From CAVRAZ01 sp963719135 (GTDB taxonomy: Bacteria; Pseudomonadota; Gammaproteobacteria; DSM-19610), in assembly GCA_963719135.1 (NCBI GenBank), contig CAVRAZ010000004.1, positions 248,001 through 312,000 of the forward strand: a stretch of DNA of 64,000 nt, given 5' to 3'. This document shows, piece after piece, positions 9,338 through 17,389 of this stretch (positions within the stretch are counted from its first letter, which is position 1; every line of letters starts with the position of its first letter). The position numbers and the translations under genes are program-made. The notes beneath the pieces are model-generated. The model was not told the origin of the DNA. It searched no databases and saw only the letters and a program-made list of their open reading frames with translations.

Positions 9338-10630
9338 CTACCGGGTCAACGCCCCCGGCGGAATTGCCGCCTGCCAGAAACGGGGTGCCGGCTTGTAGTG
9401 CGCCGGATACGCGGCGCGAGCCACGCCGCTGTCGACGGCTGCCTGCGCTACCGCGGTGGGTACGAAGTCCATCAAACGCGGGTCGAGCGGTTTGGGGATG
9501 ATGTAGTCCGGACCGAATTCGAGGCGCTCCAGTCCATAGGCTTTCAAGACCTGAGGCAGGGCCGGTTCCCGCGTCAGCGCCTGCAAACCCCTGACTGCAG
9601 CGATCGCCATGGTCTGGTTGATGGTGCGCGCGCGAACGTCGAGCGCTCCACGGAAAATGAACGGGAAACCCAGCACGTTGTTCACCTGGTTGGGAAAGTC
9701 GCTGCGCCCGGTCGCCAAGATAAGATCGTCGCGGGTCTGGTGCGCGAGTTCCGGCCGGATTTCGGGATCGGGATTGGACAGAGCGAAGACGATGGGTTGG
9801 TCGGCCATGGACTTGAGCATCTCCGGCGTCAGCAGGTCAGGCCCCGAAACACCGATGAAGACGTCAGCTCCGCGCACGGCGTCGGCCAGCGTGCGCCGGG
9901 TGGTGTTTACCGCAAACTCACGCTTGTATTGATTCAGGTCGTCGCGGCCGTTGTGTACCACGCCCTTGCGATCGACCATCAGTATTTTGTCCGGATCGGC
10001 GCCCAGTGCGCGCAACAGGCGCATCGAGGCGATTCCCGCCGCGCCCGCGCCGAGGCACACCATGCGCGCATCCTCGATACGCCGGCCCTTGATTTCCAGG
10101 GCGTTGAGCAGTCCGGCGCAGACGATGATCGCGGTGCCGTGCTGATCGTCGTGAAACACCGGGATGTCCAGCGCCTCGATCAGTCGGCGCTCGACCTCGA
10201 AACAGTTGGGCGAGGCAATGTCTTCGAGATTGATGCCGCCGAAACCGCCGGCGATATGCGCCACCGTGCGCACGAACTCGTCGATGTCCTGTGTATCGAC
10301 CTCGATATCGAAGACATCGATATTTGCGAAACGCTTGAACAGTACGCCCTTACCCTCCATGACCGGCTTGCCGGCCAGAGCACCGACATTGCCCAGACCC
10401 AGCACGGCGCTGCCGTCGGTGATGACGGCGACCAGATTGCCTTTTGCGGTGAAGCGGTAGGCCGCCTCGGGGTCCTGCGCGATCACGCGCACCGGCTCGG
10501 CAACACCGGGCGTATAGGCAAGCGACAGATCGCGTTGGGTTTCGCAGGGTTTGGTAAGTTGAATGGCCAGCTTGCCGGGCGTCGGGTGTTCGTGGTACGC
10601 CAGAGAGGCACGTTTCAGATCGTCAAACAT
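9338..10630 (-). CDS. Malic enzyme (oxaloacetate-decarboxylating malate dehydrogenase), short form
   Basis: Oxidatively decarboxylates malate to pyruvate, producing NAD(P)H. The 430-residue protein contains the malic N-terminal domain (SLAYTPGVAEPVR, about 37-49; TDGSAVLGLGNVG, about 71-83; metal-binding VFHDDQHGTA, about 158-167) and the NAD-binding domain (CLGAGAAGIA, about 193-202; ALSNPDPEI). It lacks the C-terminal phosphotransacetylase-like domain of long MaeB. The cofactor preference (NAD or NADP) cannot be read from sequence alone. Confidence 0.93.
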   Translation of the reverse strand: MFDDLKRASLAYHEHPTPGKLAIQLTKPCETQRDLSLAYTPGVAEPVRVIAQDPEAAYRFTAKGNLVAVITDGSAVLGLGNVGALAGKPVMEGKGVLFKRFANIDVFDIEVDTQDIDEFVRTVAHIAGGFGGINLEDIASPNCFEVERRLIEALDIPVFHDDQHGTAIIVCAGLLNALEIKGRRIEDARMVCLGAGAAGIASMRLLRALGADPDKILMVDRKGVVHNGRDDLNQYKREFAVNTTRRTLADAVRGADVFIGVSGPDLLTPEMLKSMADQPIVFALSNPDPEIRPELAHQTRDDLILATGRSDFPNQVNNVLGFPFIFRGALDVRARTINQTMAIAAVRGLQALTREPALPQVLKAYGLERLEFGPDYIIPKPLDPRLMDFVPTAVAQAAVDSGVARAAYPAHYKPAPRFWQAAIPPGALTR

Positions 10631-10664
10631 AAGGGTTCCTGGGTTGTAGGATAATCGAAGTCGT

Positions 10665-12026
10665 TCAGCGCACGATTTTCAGGCTTTGTCCGGACTCGGG
10701 CTCGCCCGTTGGATAGAGATCGTTCAGCAGCCGCAATTGTTCCAGTTCATGATCGGATATCGGCGATTGGCGTGCGAGCGTTTCCATGCGGGTATTTCGG
10801 TCGGCATGGATCACCGCCAGCGCGTGTGCGCTCGCCTCGGCCTGTTCATTGCGCGTTAGGCGGTGATAGCTGCGCGCCGTGTCCATGAACCCGGACTCGT
10901 ACTTGGAAAGTTCGCTTTCATTCTTCGCGATGCCGGTAATAACGAAGACGCTGGCGCGGTCGCTGATCACCACGAAACGCGCCGTCCGCTCGCCGATGTC
11001 GGTGCTGACAGGGCCGCGGGCGGAGTACGCCTGGAGTCCCTGGATGTTCATCTGTGTGCCCTGGCGCAGATCGCGCACGCCCAGCGAGGTCAGCAACTGG
11101 TCAGGGCCCGCCCCCGACGTGGCCGGCCTCGGCCGTATTTCCAGCAGCGCAGTCTGATCCGGCGCGATGCCGACAATGCGGTCCGGCTGGTTGAATATCT
11201 GCCATTTCGCCGGGAAAGTCAGCCCGAAGTCCAGCGGTTTGTGCAGAAAGCGATTGCCGCGCACCATGCCTTCGCGCTCGCTTTGGGCAAACGTCAGGCC
11301 CTCGATCTGCACCAGGAAATCGTCTCGGCCCGCGTATGTGGCGTTCGCGCCGGCGACCTTGCCGGCTTCCCCGACCACCTGCTGCAGGCGCGTGTCATTG
11401 TCGGGGTGAGTAGCGAACACGCCGTGGTAGGTGCGTGGCTCGCGGCTTTCCTCCTTGGCCTGCTGGGTTTCGAAAAGCTCCTGATTCTTCAGTATGCCGA
11501 TGACCTTGATCATGGCCTGGGGGTCGTAACCGGCGTCGGCCAGGTAATGCGCGCCAAGCCGGTCGGCTTCCAGCTCATGTTCGCGCCCGTAACCGCGCAG
11601 CAATGCGCCGCCCAGGATATTGAACAGATCCTGCGATTCCTGCACGCCGGTCGCGATGGATAGAAAGCCGCCGACCACGTCGGCCGCCGTGGACGCGCTC
11701 TGTTGGCGCACCGAATGCGGCGCCGCGACATGGCCGATCTCGTGGCCGAGTACGGCCGCCAGTTCGGCCTCGGAATTCAGGTAGGCCATCAGCCCGCGCG
11801 TGATGTAAATGTGGCCACCCGGCAGCGCGAAGGCGTTGACGTCGGTGGAATCGACCACAGTGAATTTGTATTCGAGATTCGGGCGATGGCTGACCCGGGC
11901 CAGTCGCTGTCCGATACGGTCGACGCAGGCATTGAGCCGGGCGCTGTCATAGGGTGGCTGTTCCTTTTCAATTTCCGCGCTGTACCGGTTGCCCAGCGCA
12001 ATTTCGTCGGCTTCGGACATCAGCAC
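10665..12026 (-). CDS. M48-family metalloprotease, probable lipoprotein with a disrupted signal
   Basis: Zinc metalloprotease of the outer-membrane-associated M48 group (BepA/LoiP-like), probably acting in envelope quality control. The zinc motif HEIGH lies about 96 residues in, the third ligand follows in the EADRLGAHYL segment, and the C-terminus forms a separate alpha/beta domain. The given start (GTG, 12026) is internal. Upstream, the same frame encodes a hydrophobic segment ending LIWLVGGCATNP, a lipobox, but has no start codon. An ATG at 12148 with GGAG upstream is in another frame, and one extra G in the G5 run 12113-12117 would join the two. Either a frameshift mutation or a sequencing indel has split off the lipoprotein signal. 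Confidence 0.88.
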   Translation of the reverse strand: MLMSEADEIALGNRYSAEIEKEQPPYDSARLNACVDRIGQRLARVSHRPNLEYKFTVVDSTDVNAFALPGGHIYITRGLMAYLNSEAELAAVLGHEIGHVAAPHSVRQQSASTAADVVGGFLSIATGVQESQDLFNILGGALLRGYGREHELEADRLGAHYLADAGYDPQAMIKVIGILKNQELFETQQAKEESREPRTYHGVFATHPDNDTRLQQVVGEAGKVAGANATYAGRDDFLVQIEGLTFAQSEREGMVRGNRFLHKPLDFGLTFPAKWQIFNQPDRIVGIAPDQTALLEIRPRPATSGAGPDQLLTSLGVRDLRQGTQMNIQGLQAYSARGPVSTDIGERTARFVVISDRASVFVITGIAKNESELSKYESGFMDTARSYHRLTRNEQAEASAHALAVIHADRNTRMETLARQSPISDHELEQLRLLNDLYPTGEPESGQSLKIVR

Positions 12027-12179
12027 GAAATCCTGGCGCCCTGTAACCGGATTGGTCGCGCAACCGCCGACGAGCCAGATCAGGCATGCCAGTGACCATG
12101 CGCCGAGACCCTGGGGGATAGAAGAGACAGTCCGTTCCGACTGCTCATCGCCGGGCTCCGGATTGCCCTCGCAGTCGGG

Positions 12180-13013
12180 TCAGCGCGTGTCGCGAGGCTG
12201 AACGTGCGTACCGCTGGCAGCGATCATCCTTAAGGCCTTCGGGTGGTCCAGATTAACATGCAATTCACCCTGCGTGGCATACAGCCACCCGCGGATTTCG
12301 ACGCGGCGGCCCACCCACCCGGTGTCGGGCGCCGGGTTGAACCGGGTCAGATGCCCCTTGTCGATGCGCGCCGAGAAGCGGTTGTCGAGATACACCCAGC
12401 GCGAGGCGCCCGCATCGCGTACGCGCGTGATCGTGCCCACGACCACCTTGAAACCGCGCGCGCGCAGCTTCAGGTCTGCGGCTTCGACCGGCGCCAGGCC
12501 GGGCGTCGCCCAGACGCCCCGGTGCGCCGCACGGGCGCTGTCCTCCGCCGCGGCCAGGCAGTCGGCCAGGGACAGGTTCGGGTCGACCGCCACCATCCAG
12601 CCCAGCCCTTCGCCGATCAACGCTTCCGCGGCGTTGCGACCGTCCGGCAGAATCAGATGGGCCAGCGTCCGGCCGTGGTTGTCCTCAGGATCGGCGGCCC
12701 GTATCAGGCGCGCTTTCTGCCCGGCAACGAACAGCCATTGCCGCAGTCGGTCGCGCGCCTCGATCGACAGCGGTTCGTTGGGGCGGCCGTTGGCACCGAG
12801 TTCCGGCGTGTTGACGCCGACCAGACGGACCCGCGTCCGGTCACTGAGTATCAGGGTATCGCCGTCGATGACGTGCGCCACGGTCACGGATTCTGCCTTG
12901 CCCGGCGGAAGCGGGCACGCCGCCCACAGCAGTGTGCCGAACAGGACACCGGAAACAAAAAAGGCGCCTGTCAGGAGGCACCTTGCGGACGAGAGCCGTA
13001 CTAAGCGCTTCAA
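12180..13013 (-). CDS. Thermonuclease-family (SNase-like) protein
   Basis: Predicted exported nuclease of the staphylococcal nuclease fold. A hydrophobic N-terminal segment (LLTGAFFVSGVLFGTLLWAA) looks like a signal peptide or anchor. The SNase core shows VIDGDTLIL, VRLVGVNTPE and RTLAHLILPDG; the catalytic Arg/Glu region is recognisable but varied. A C-terminal OB-like domain of about 100 residues (VGRRVEIRGWLY) is extra. The start is uncertain. TTG at 13013 is the nearest plausible codon, overlapping the end of rpmE by 4 bases; the open frame continues to 13103 inside rpmE. A hairpin terminator lies inside the signal-peptide codons. Confidence 0.8.
   Translation of the reverse strand: MKRLVRLSSARCLLTGAFFVSGVLFGTLLWAACPLPPGKAESVTVAHVIDGDTLILSDRTRVRLVGVNTPELGANGRPNEPLSIEARDRLRQWLFVAGQKARLIRAADPEDNHGRTLAHLILPDGRNAAEALIGEGLGWMVAVDPNLSLADCLAAAEDSARAAHRGVWATPGLAPVEAADLKLRARGFKVVVGTITRVRDAGASRWVYLDNRFSARIDKGHLTRFNPAPDTGWVGRRVEIRGWLYATQGELHVNLDHPKALRMIAASGTHVQPRDTR
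12957..12984 (-). terminator. Rho-independent terminator of rpmE, inside the next coding region
   Basis: In the minus-strand transcript GGTGCCT pairs with AGGCGCC across a 6-base loop, preceded by AA and followed by six U residues: a classical intrinsic terminator 26 bases after the rpmE stop. It lies within the codons for the hydrophobic N-terminus of the nuclease gene. Read-through or attenuation would therefore set the nuclease level, unless it has its own promoter inside rpmE. Confidence 0.75.
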
Positions 13014-13219
13014 GCCTTCTTCATGCCGTACTTGCGGCGGAAACGGTCGACGCGCCCGCCGGTATCCACCATTTTCTGCTTGCCGGTGTAGAAGGGATGG
13101 CACTGGGCGCAGACTTCAATATTCAGTTCCTTGCCCGCGGTCGAGCGGGTCTTGAAGCTGTTGCCACAACTGCAGATAACGTTGACATCCTGGTAGGCGG
13201 GATGAATATCCGGTTTCAT
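13010..13219 (-). CDS. rpmE: 50S ribosomal protein L31, zinc-ribbon form
   Basis: Structural protein of the large ribosomal subunit. At 69 residues it has the normal bacterial L31 length. The zinc-binding cysteines are present (CSCGNSF near 16-22 and CAQC near 37-40), making this the C+ form rather than the zinc-free paralogue. The family end GRVDRFRRKYG is intact. A terminator hairpin follows 26 bases after the stop. Confidence 0.96.
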   Translation of the reverse strand: MKPDIHPAYQDVNVICSCGNSFKTRSTAGKELNIEVCAQCHPFYTGKQKMVDTGGRVDRFRRKYGMKKA

Positions 13220-13327
13220 GCGAGGTTACCTTCACTGTCGAGCCCGCCGACGCGGCACGCTCTTTGCCATACGATCGAAAGGCGACGAATGATACGGGAT
13301 TGGGCGACGACCGGCAAGCCAGGCCGA

Positions 13328-13696
13328 TCAGGCCTGCCGCCGGTGGTCGTCGATGCGTAGCACCCGCGCGGTCTGCATGGGCGCGGCGGACTCGGTGCCC
13401 AGCCAGGCGAACGATTCCCTCAGTCCGCCCACACCGGCCAGCGAGTGCCACATCAGGTGGGTGATTTTGACGCAGGCGCCCAGCGGGTGCGACGAAAGCG
13501 CCCGGATGCGGTCGATTTTCCACTGCAGTCGGCGCAGCCGTACGCGCTGTCGCGGCTGTGCCCGTTCGATCGTCTGTTCGATCAACGCCTTGCGTTTGGC
13601 CTCGAAGGCCGGAGGATCGGATTTCGCGAGGAGGGCCCAGCCATCGAAATCGAAGCGCGGGTCGTCACACGGACTGGACGGCGATTCTGACATCAT
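13328..13696 (-). CDS. DUF3135-like conserved protein
   Basis: A 122-residue cytoplasmic protein. The start at 13696 has GGAG about 10 bases upstream; an immediately following in-frame ATG (13693) is an alternative, and a much longer frame upstream lacks support. The N-terminal part (FDFDGWALLAKSDPPAFEAKRKALIE) matches my recollection of the DUF3135 family of gammaproteobacteria, and the basic middle (RQRVRLRRLQWKIDRIR) is characteristic. Function unknown. Confidence 0.72.
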   Translation of the reverse strand: MMSESPSSPCDDPRFDFDGWALLAKSDPPAFEAKRKALIEQTIERAQPRQRVRLRRLQWKIDRIRALSSHPLGACVKITHLMWHSLAGVGGLRESFAWLGTESAAPMQTARVLRIDDHRRQA

Positions 13697-14009
13697 TCTT
13701 CTCCGACGCGGCGCCTGGGGTCGTGCCCGCGCCTTGTTCTTGTCTTTTATTCGGTTGCTGTCGGTCAGGTTAGCACAGCGGCCCCGGTCGCGGCCAAGTT
13801 TTGTTGGTTGTAAAATACGCATGGTAAATCAGCAAGATGCCAATCACTGGGCGGCCGAGACCGGATGGCTATCTTAGAGAATGTGGAAGTTTTCTTACAC
13901 AAATTTTCCATAACGCGCCGACGCGCCGGAATCTTGGCTGGTTCCGATCAAGGGTTTAGCGGCGATTTTGCCGGACGCCAATTTTCCGGTGACTCGAATG
14001 GCCGGCCGA

Positions 14010-14324
14010 TCAGGCGGCGACCGTGCGGTCGCGCGCCCACGTGCGCAAGGCCTGCACCTGTTCGGCCATGACACGTGACAGCGGCCGGGTCTGGCTCAGC
14101 TCGGTCAGGACATGCGCATTGACCAGGGTCTCGCCCTGTTCGCGCGCGAGATATAGCGCCGCCACAACGGCCTGTTCGATTTCGGCGCCGGAGAAACCTT
14201 GGGCGTGCTCGGCCAGCCGTTTCAGGTCGAACCGGGCCGGCGACTGATTCCGTTTGCGCAAGTGGATTTCGAAAATGCGCGCACGGGTGGCCGCGGCGGG
14301 CAGGGCGACTGAATGCGCCGCAAT
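14010..14324 (-). pseudogene. C-terminal fragment of an AAA-family ATPase (Ycf46/SpoVK-like)
   Basis: About 100 C-terminal residues of an AAA+ ATPase are readable without an acceptable start: LPAAATRARIFEIHLRKR, then RFDLKRLAEHAQGFSGAEIEQAV with the sensor-2/lid pattern SGAEIEQ. The ATP-binding half (Walker A and B, arginine finger) is missing. The frame degenerates at about 14325, where a REP-like sequence and then the IS4-DruA element begin. Nothing beyond the element on the hemW side restores it, so the gene was truncated by more than a simple insertion. Confidence 0.7.
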
Positions 14325-14376
14325 CCGACATCAGAGGCTGCGTAGGGTTTGCCAGCGAAGGGGAGTGCTGCACCCG

Positions 14377-14400
14377 TTCACGGCCGAAGTCCGCTCCTGC
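14377..14400. repeat. Diverged REP-like palindrome, copy 1
   Basis: Read on the minus strand this is GCAGGAGCGGACTTCGGCCG followed by TGAA. It matches the pattern of the palindrome at 25626-25639 with flanks (TAGGAGCGGGCTTGCCCGCG). Such intergenic units are common in gammaproteobacteria. This copy sits between the AAA-ATPase fragment and the IS4-DruA element. Confidence 0.5.
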
Positions 14401-14410
14401 ACGAGGAGCC

Positions 14411-14420
14411 ACCCGGTCAT
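14411..14420. repeat. Left target-site duplication of the IS4-DruA element
   Basis: ACCCGGTCAT directly abuts the left 19-bp terminal repeat and is repeated exactly at 16960-16969 beyond the right end. A 10-bp duplication is within the range for IS4-family elements. Confidence 0.9.
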
Positions 14421-14547
14421 CTGTCTATTACACACATCTTTGAGGGTTCTTCTGCGCTGTTGAAGGAGGCACAAAAAGCGCTGGACACAGGCGTTCCGCT
14501 TTGCTAATCTTCGGTGCCTCACACGAGGAGGCGCGAGAAGGGGCGGC

Positions 14548-16032
14548 GTGGCCAAGCGAGCGCAATGCGAAGATCCCGAAGTGCGGGCTATTATCGAAGC
14601 CGGCACCCAATCGCTGGAATGGGTGTGTGAAGAATTTGCCGGGGTCGACCTTTCGGACAAACGCCTGGATCGTCGCTTGATCAAGACCGCTGAACAGCTG
14701 GCGAAATCCCCGGCCTCGCCGATCAACGAAGCCTGTGGGGATTGGGCGAGCACGCAAGCGGCGTATCGTCTGTTTGACAACGGCAAGGCGAGCCCGCAGG
14801 CCATTATTGAGCCGCATATCCAAGCCACAGCCAAGCGCCTGGCGGTCGTCGACGGGCCGGTGTTGGTGATTCAAGACACGGTCTTTTTCTCCTACGGCCA
14901 GCATCCCAAGACGCGCGACCTGGGGCCGATCGGCAAGAGCAACAGTGCCCACGAGCGCGGCCTGATCATGCATAACGCGCTGGCCTTTACCGCCTCGGGC
15001 GTACCGCTGGGCCTGCTCAGTCAAAACCTCTGGGCGCGCCAGGCGGTGCCCGAGGAAGGCTATCAGGAGAAGATCGAGCGCCTGCAGTGCGCCCCGATTG
15101 AAGAGAAGGAAAGCTCCAAGTGGCTGCTGGCGCTGCGCGAGACGGTGCAGCGTGCCCCGCCAGGCGTCAAGCTCATCACGGTGGCCGATCGGGAATCGGA
15201 CTGTTTCGAGTTCATCACCGAAGCGCAGGAACTTGGCGCCCTGTTTCTGATCCGCGCGCGCACCGACCGTAAGCTCGTGCCCGAAGACAGTGCGGGCCAT
15301 GAGAGCATTCTGGAAGCGCTCACCAGCGCCGCCGTGCTCGGCACCCTGACGGTGACGATCCCCGGTAACGGCAAACGCAAGGCCCGCACGACAGATATTG
15401 AGGTGCGCGTGGCACAGGTCACGATCAAAGCGCCGCCACGACGCGGGCAAGCCAAGGCGTCGGCCTCGATGGAGCCCTGCACCGTCAACGTGATTGGGGC
15501 GACCGAGCGCGCCCCGCCTCCCGAGCAGGAGGCCGTCAGCTGGGTGCTACTGACGAACCTCCCCGCCAAGGAGTTTCAGGCCGCCGCTGAGAAGGTGCAC
15601 TGGTACGCCAAGCGCTGGGGCATCGAGACCTGGCACAAAGTGTTGAAGTCGGGCTGCAAGGTCGAAGACGGCTTGCTCGAAACCGCCGCGCGTCTCGGGC
15701 GCTACCTCACCGTCTTTAGCATCATCGCGGTGCGCCTGATGCATGTCGCCTACCTGGCGCGCGTGCAGCCCGAAGCCCCGGCCACCGAGGTATTCTCCCA
15801 GGAGGAGATTGAAGCGTTGCACCTGCGCCTCTACCAACAACGGCCCCCGGCCGAGCCGCCGAGGCTGCGCGAGGTGGTGCGCATGATCGGCCGCATCGGC
15901 GGTCACCTGGGGCGCAAGGGCGACGGCGAACCCGGCATGACCGTCCTGTGGCGCGGGTGGCTGCGGCTGTACGAGGATGTGCTCGTGCTGCGCGCCTGCA
16001 AGCAGGCTTGGGGCTTGACCGATCCGAGCTGA
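14548..16032 (+). CDS. IS4-family (Tn5-like) transposase
   Basis: The 494-residue DDE transposase catalyses cut-and-paste movement of the surrounding element. The N-terminal Tn5-type DNA-binding domain is visible (VDLSDKRLDRRLIKTAEQLA, then ACGDWASTQAAYRLFDN). The catalytic triad is recognisable: D in LVIQDTVFFSYG, D in ITVADRESDCFEF, and E in YAKRWGIETWHKVLK, the Y-(2)-R-(3)-E-(6)-K signature of the IS4 family. GTG start, with a purine-rich GAGAAGGGGCGG upstream. It is translationally close to the following DUF4338 gene. Confidence 0.93.
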   Translation: MAKRAQCEDPEVRAIIEAGTQSLEWVCEEFAGVDLSDKRLDRRLIKTAEQLAKSPASPINEACGDWASTQAAYRLFDNGKASPQAIIEPHIQATAKRLAVVDGPVLVIQDTVFFSYGQHPKTRDLGPIGKSNSAHERGLIMHNALAFTASGVPLGLLSQNLWARQAVPEEGYQEKIERLQCAPIEEKESSKWLLALRETVQRAPPGVKLITVADRESDCFEFITEAQELGALFLIRARTDRKLVPEDSAGHESILEALTSAAVLGTLTVTIPGNGKRKARTTDIEVRVAQVTIKAPPRRGQAKASASMEPCTVNVIGATERAPPPEQEAVSWVLLTNLPAKEFQAAAEKVHWYAKRWGIETWHKVLKSGCKVEDGLLETAARLGRYLTVFSIIAVRLMHVAYLARVQPEAPATEVFSQEEIEALHLRLYQQRPPAEPPRLREVVRMIGRIGGHLGRKGDGEPGMTVLWRGWLRLYEDVLVLRACKQAWGLTDPS

Positions 16033-16035
16033 ACG

Positions 16036-16893
16036 ATGCACTACTGCGGGCGTTCCTTTACGGCGGCGGACCTCGAGCTCATTCGCGCCTTGCTCGCCGC
16101 GTCCCCGCCACTCAATCGCACCCGCCTGTCCCGTGAAGTCTGTGAGCGGCTGAACTGGCGCCGCCCCGACGGCCGGCTCAAGGACATGAGTTGCCGCGTG
16201 GCCTTGGCTCGCATGCAGGCGGATGGCCTCATCACCCTGCCGCCCCCGCAAAACACCAAGCCGGTGCCTTATCGGGCGCACCCCGACATCGAACGCGCCG
16301 TGCTTGAGCCCGCCACCGTGCCCGCGGTGGAACTGGCTCGGCTCAGCGTCGATATCGTGGACACAAAACCCGACTCCTTGCTGTGGAACGCCTACATCCA
16401 ACGCTATCACTACCTCGGCTATCAGCTCCTGCCGGGCGCCCAGCTGCGCTACTTCGTACGCACCGCAGGCCACATCATCGCCCTGCTCGGCTTCGGTGCC
16501 AGCGCCTGGAAAACCAAACCCCGCGATGAGTTCATCGGCTGGACGAGCGCGCAGCGCTCACGCAATCTTCACCTCATCGTCAACAACGCACGCTTCCTCA
16601 TCCTGCCCTGGGTACAATGTCCTAACCTCGCTTCGCGCATCCTCGCCCTGACCAGCCGCCGCTTGCCACAGGACTGGCACGCCCGCTACGCGTACCGCCC
16701 GGTCCTGCTGGAAACCTTCGTCGAGAAACCACGCTTCGCCGGCACTTGCTACCGGGCCGCCAACTGGCAGTATCTCGGGGACACCCAAGGACGCGGCAAA
16801 CTCGACCAATGGCATCGCAACGCCACGCCTATCAAAAGCATCTGGGTTTATCCCCTGAGCAGCGACTTCCGCCCACATCTCTGCAACGCATAG
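16036..16893 (+). CDS. DUF4338 (DruA-family) protein carried by the IS4 element
   Basis: A 285-residue protein of the DUF4338 family, named after DruA of the Druantia anti-phage system. Family signatures are in order: YHYLGYQLLPGAQLRYFV (about 125-142), FIGWTSAQRSRNLHLIVNN (about 172-190), RFLILPWVQCPNLAS, then PVLLETFV, GTCYRAANWQYLG and TQGRG. An N-terminal winged-helix-like segment (about 12-75) precedes it. It starts 3 bases after the transposase stop and ends inside the element, so it moves with it. No druB-E genes are nearby. Its role, whether in transposition, element competition or defence, is not known from the sequence. Confidence 0.88.
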   Translation: MHYCGRSFTAADLELIRALLAASPPLNRTRLSREVCERLNWRRPDGRLKDMSCRVALARMQADGLITLPPPQNTKPVPYRAHPDIERAVLEPATVPAVELARLSVDIVDTKPDSLLWNAYIQRYHYLGYQLLPGAQLRYFVRTAGHIIALLGFGASAWKTKPRDEFIGWTSAQRSRNLHLIVNNARFLILPWVQCPNLASRILALTSRRLPQDWHARYAYRPVLLETFVEKPRFAGTCYRAANWQYLGDTQGRGKLDQWHRNATPIKSIWVYPLSSDFRPHLCNA

Positions 16894-16959
16894 GATCGGT
16901 ATACCCTCCCCGACCAAGCTCTCTACAGTCAGCCGTGAAGAGATGTGTGTAATAGACAG

Positions 16960-16969
16960 ACCCGGTCAT
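16960..16969. repeat. Right target-site duplication of the IS4-DruA element
   Basis: Exact copy of the 10-bp sequence at 14411-14420, abutting the right terminal repeat. Confidence 0.9.
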
Positions 16970-16971
16970 GT

Positions 16972-17208
16972 CTAACACACCGGCTCCATCTTCAAGATGC
17001 GATCCAGCCGGATTTCCACGCGCCGACCGTCCGGTGCCTCCGCGATGAGAAATTCCTCGTGCTGTCGTGTGGCCAGATCCATCGGCAGCAGTGTTTCAAC
17101 GTGGGCCTGTTCGCCTTCGCGCCAACTGACGCGGACGGTCTGTCGGCGCAGAATCACCAATTCGAACCGGCTGTAAAGATCGCAGTCGATCGGTGTGTAG
17201 TCAGTCAT
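16972..17208 (-). CDS. rof: Rho-binding antiterminator (Rof/YaeO-like)
   Basis: Small protein of the Rof family, which binds Rho and inhibits termination. From the ATG at 17208 it is 78 residues. The family N-terminus TDYTPIDCDLYSRFELV and the Sm-like fold pattern ending EIRLDRILKME are recognisable. It overlaps the end of the upstream CPXCG gene by 8 bases, suggesting coupling. The IS4-DruA target duplication begins 3 bases downstream of its stop, so its 3' untranslated region was altered by the insertion. Confidence 0.8.
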   Translation of the reverse strand: MTDYTPIDCDLYSRFELVILRRQTVRVSWREGEQAHVETLLPMDLATRQHEEFLIAEAPDGRRVEIRLDRILKMEPVC

Positions 17209-17389
17209 CATCGCGTCGAACCCTGACACCGGACAGCTCTCCGTTGGCGCGGACTTCCACGCCGATTTCGATGGGGCGGCAACAGACCGGGCAATCCTCG
17301 ATATAGCGCTGGCTGCCCGCCGAACAATCCACGTCGGTGTCGAACGCCTCGCCGCAGTAGGGACAATTCAGCCAGACACTTTCAAGCAT
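17201..17389 (-). CDS. CPXCG-motif cysteine-rich zinc-binding protein
   Basis: A 62-residue protein starting MLESVWLNCPYCGE. The CPYC pair and the later CPVC pair form a predicted four-cysteine zinc site, as in the CPXCG family. An ATG 12 bases upstream (17401) is an alternative start; 17389 matches the family N-terminus. It overlaps hemW by 8 bases and the rof-like gene downstream by 8 bases. The biochemical role of the family is unknown. Confidence 0.82.
   Translation of the reverse strand: MLESVWLNCPYCGEAFDTDVDCSAGSQRYIEDCPVCCRPIEIGVEVRANGELSGVRVRRDDD

Larger units (their letters stand above)
14421..16959 (+). mobile_element. IS4/Tn5-like transposon carrying a DruA-family passenger gene
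   Basis: A complete 2539-bp element bounded by perfect 19-bp inverted repeats (CTGTCTATTACACACATCT at 14421-14439 and its complement at 16941-16959) and a perfect 10-bp target duplication. It encodes a DDE transposase and, 3 bases downstream, a DUF4338 protein. The intact repeats, exact duplication and open frames argue for a recent insertion. The target lies just downstream of the rof-like gene stop. Confidence 0.93.

Noticed and set aside
13823..14009. Possible small gene between the DUF3135 gene and the AAA fragment
   Set aside because: Short frames only, without ribosome-binding sites or recognisable sequence.
16036..16893. A complete Druantia defence system
   Set aside because: Only the DUF4338 component is present; the flanking genes are rof, hemW and an ATPase fragment, with no druB-E or helicase.
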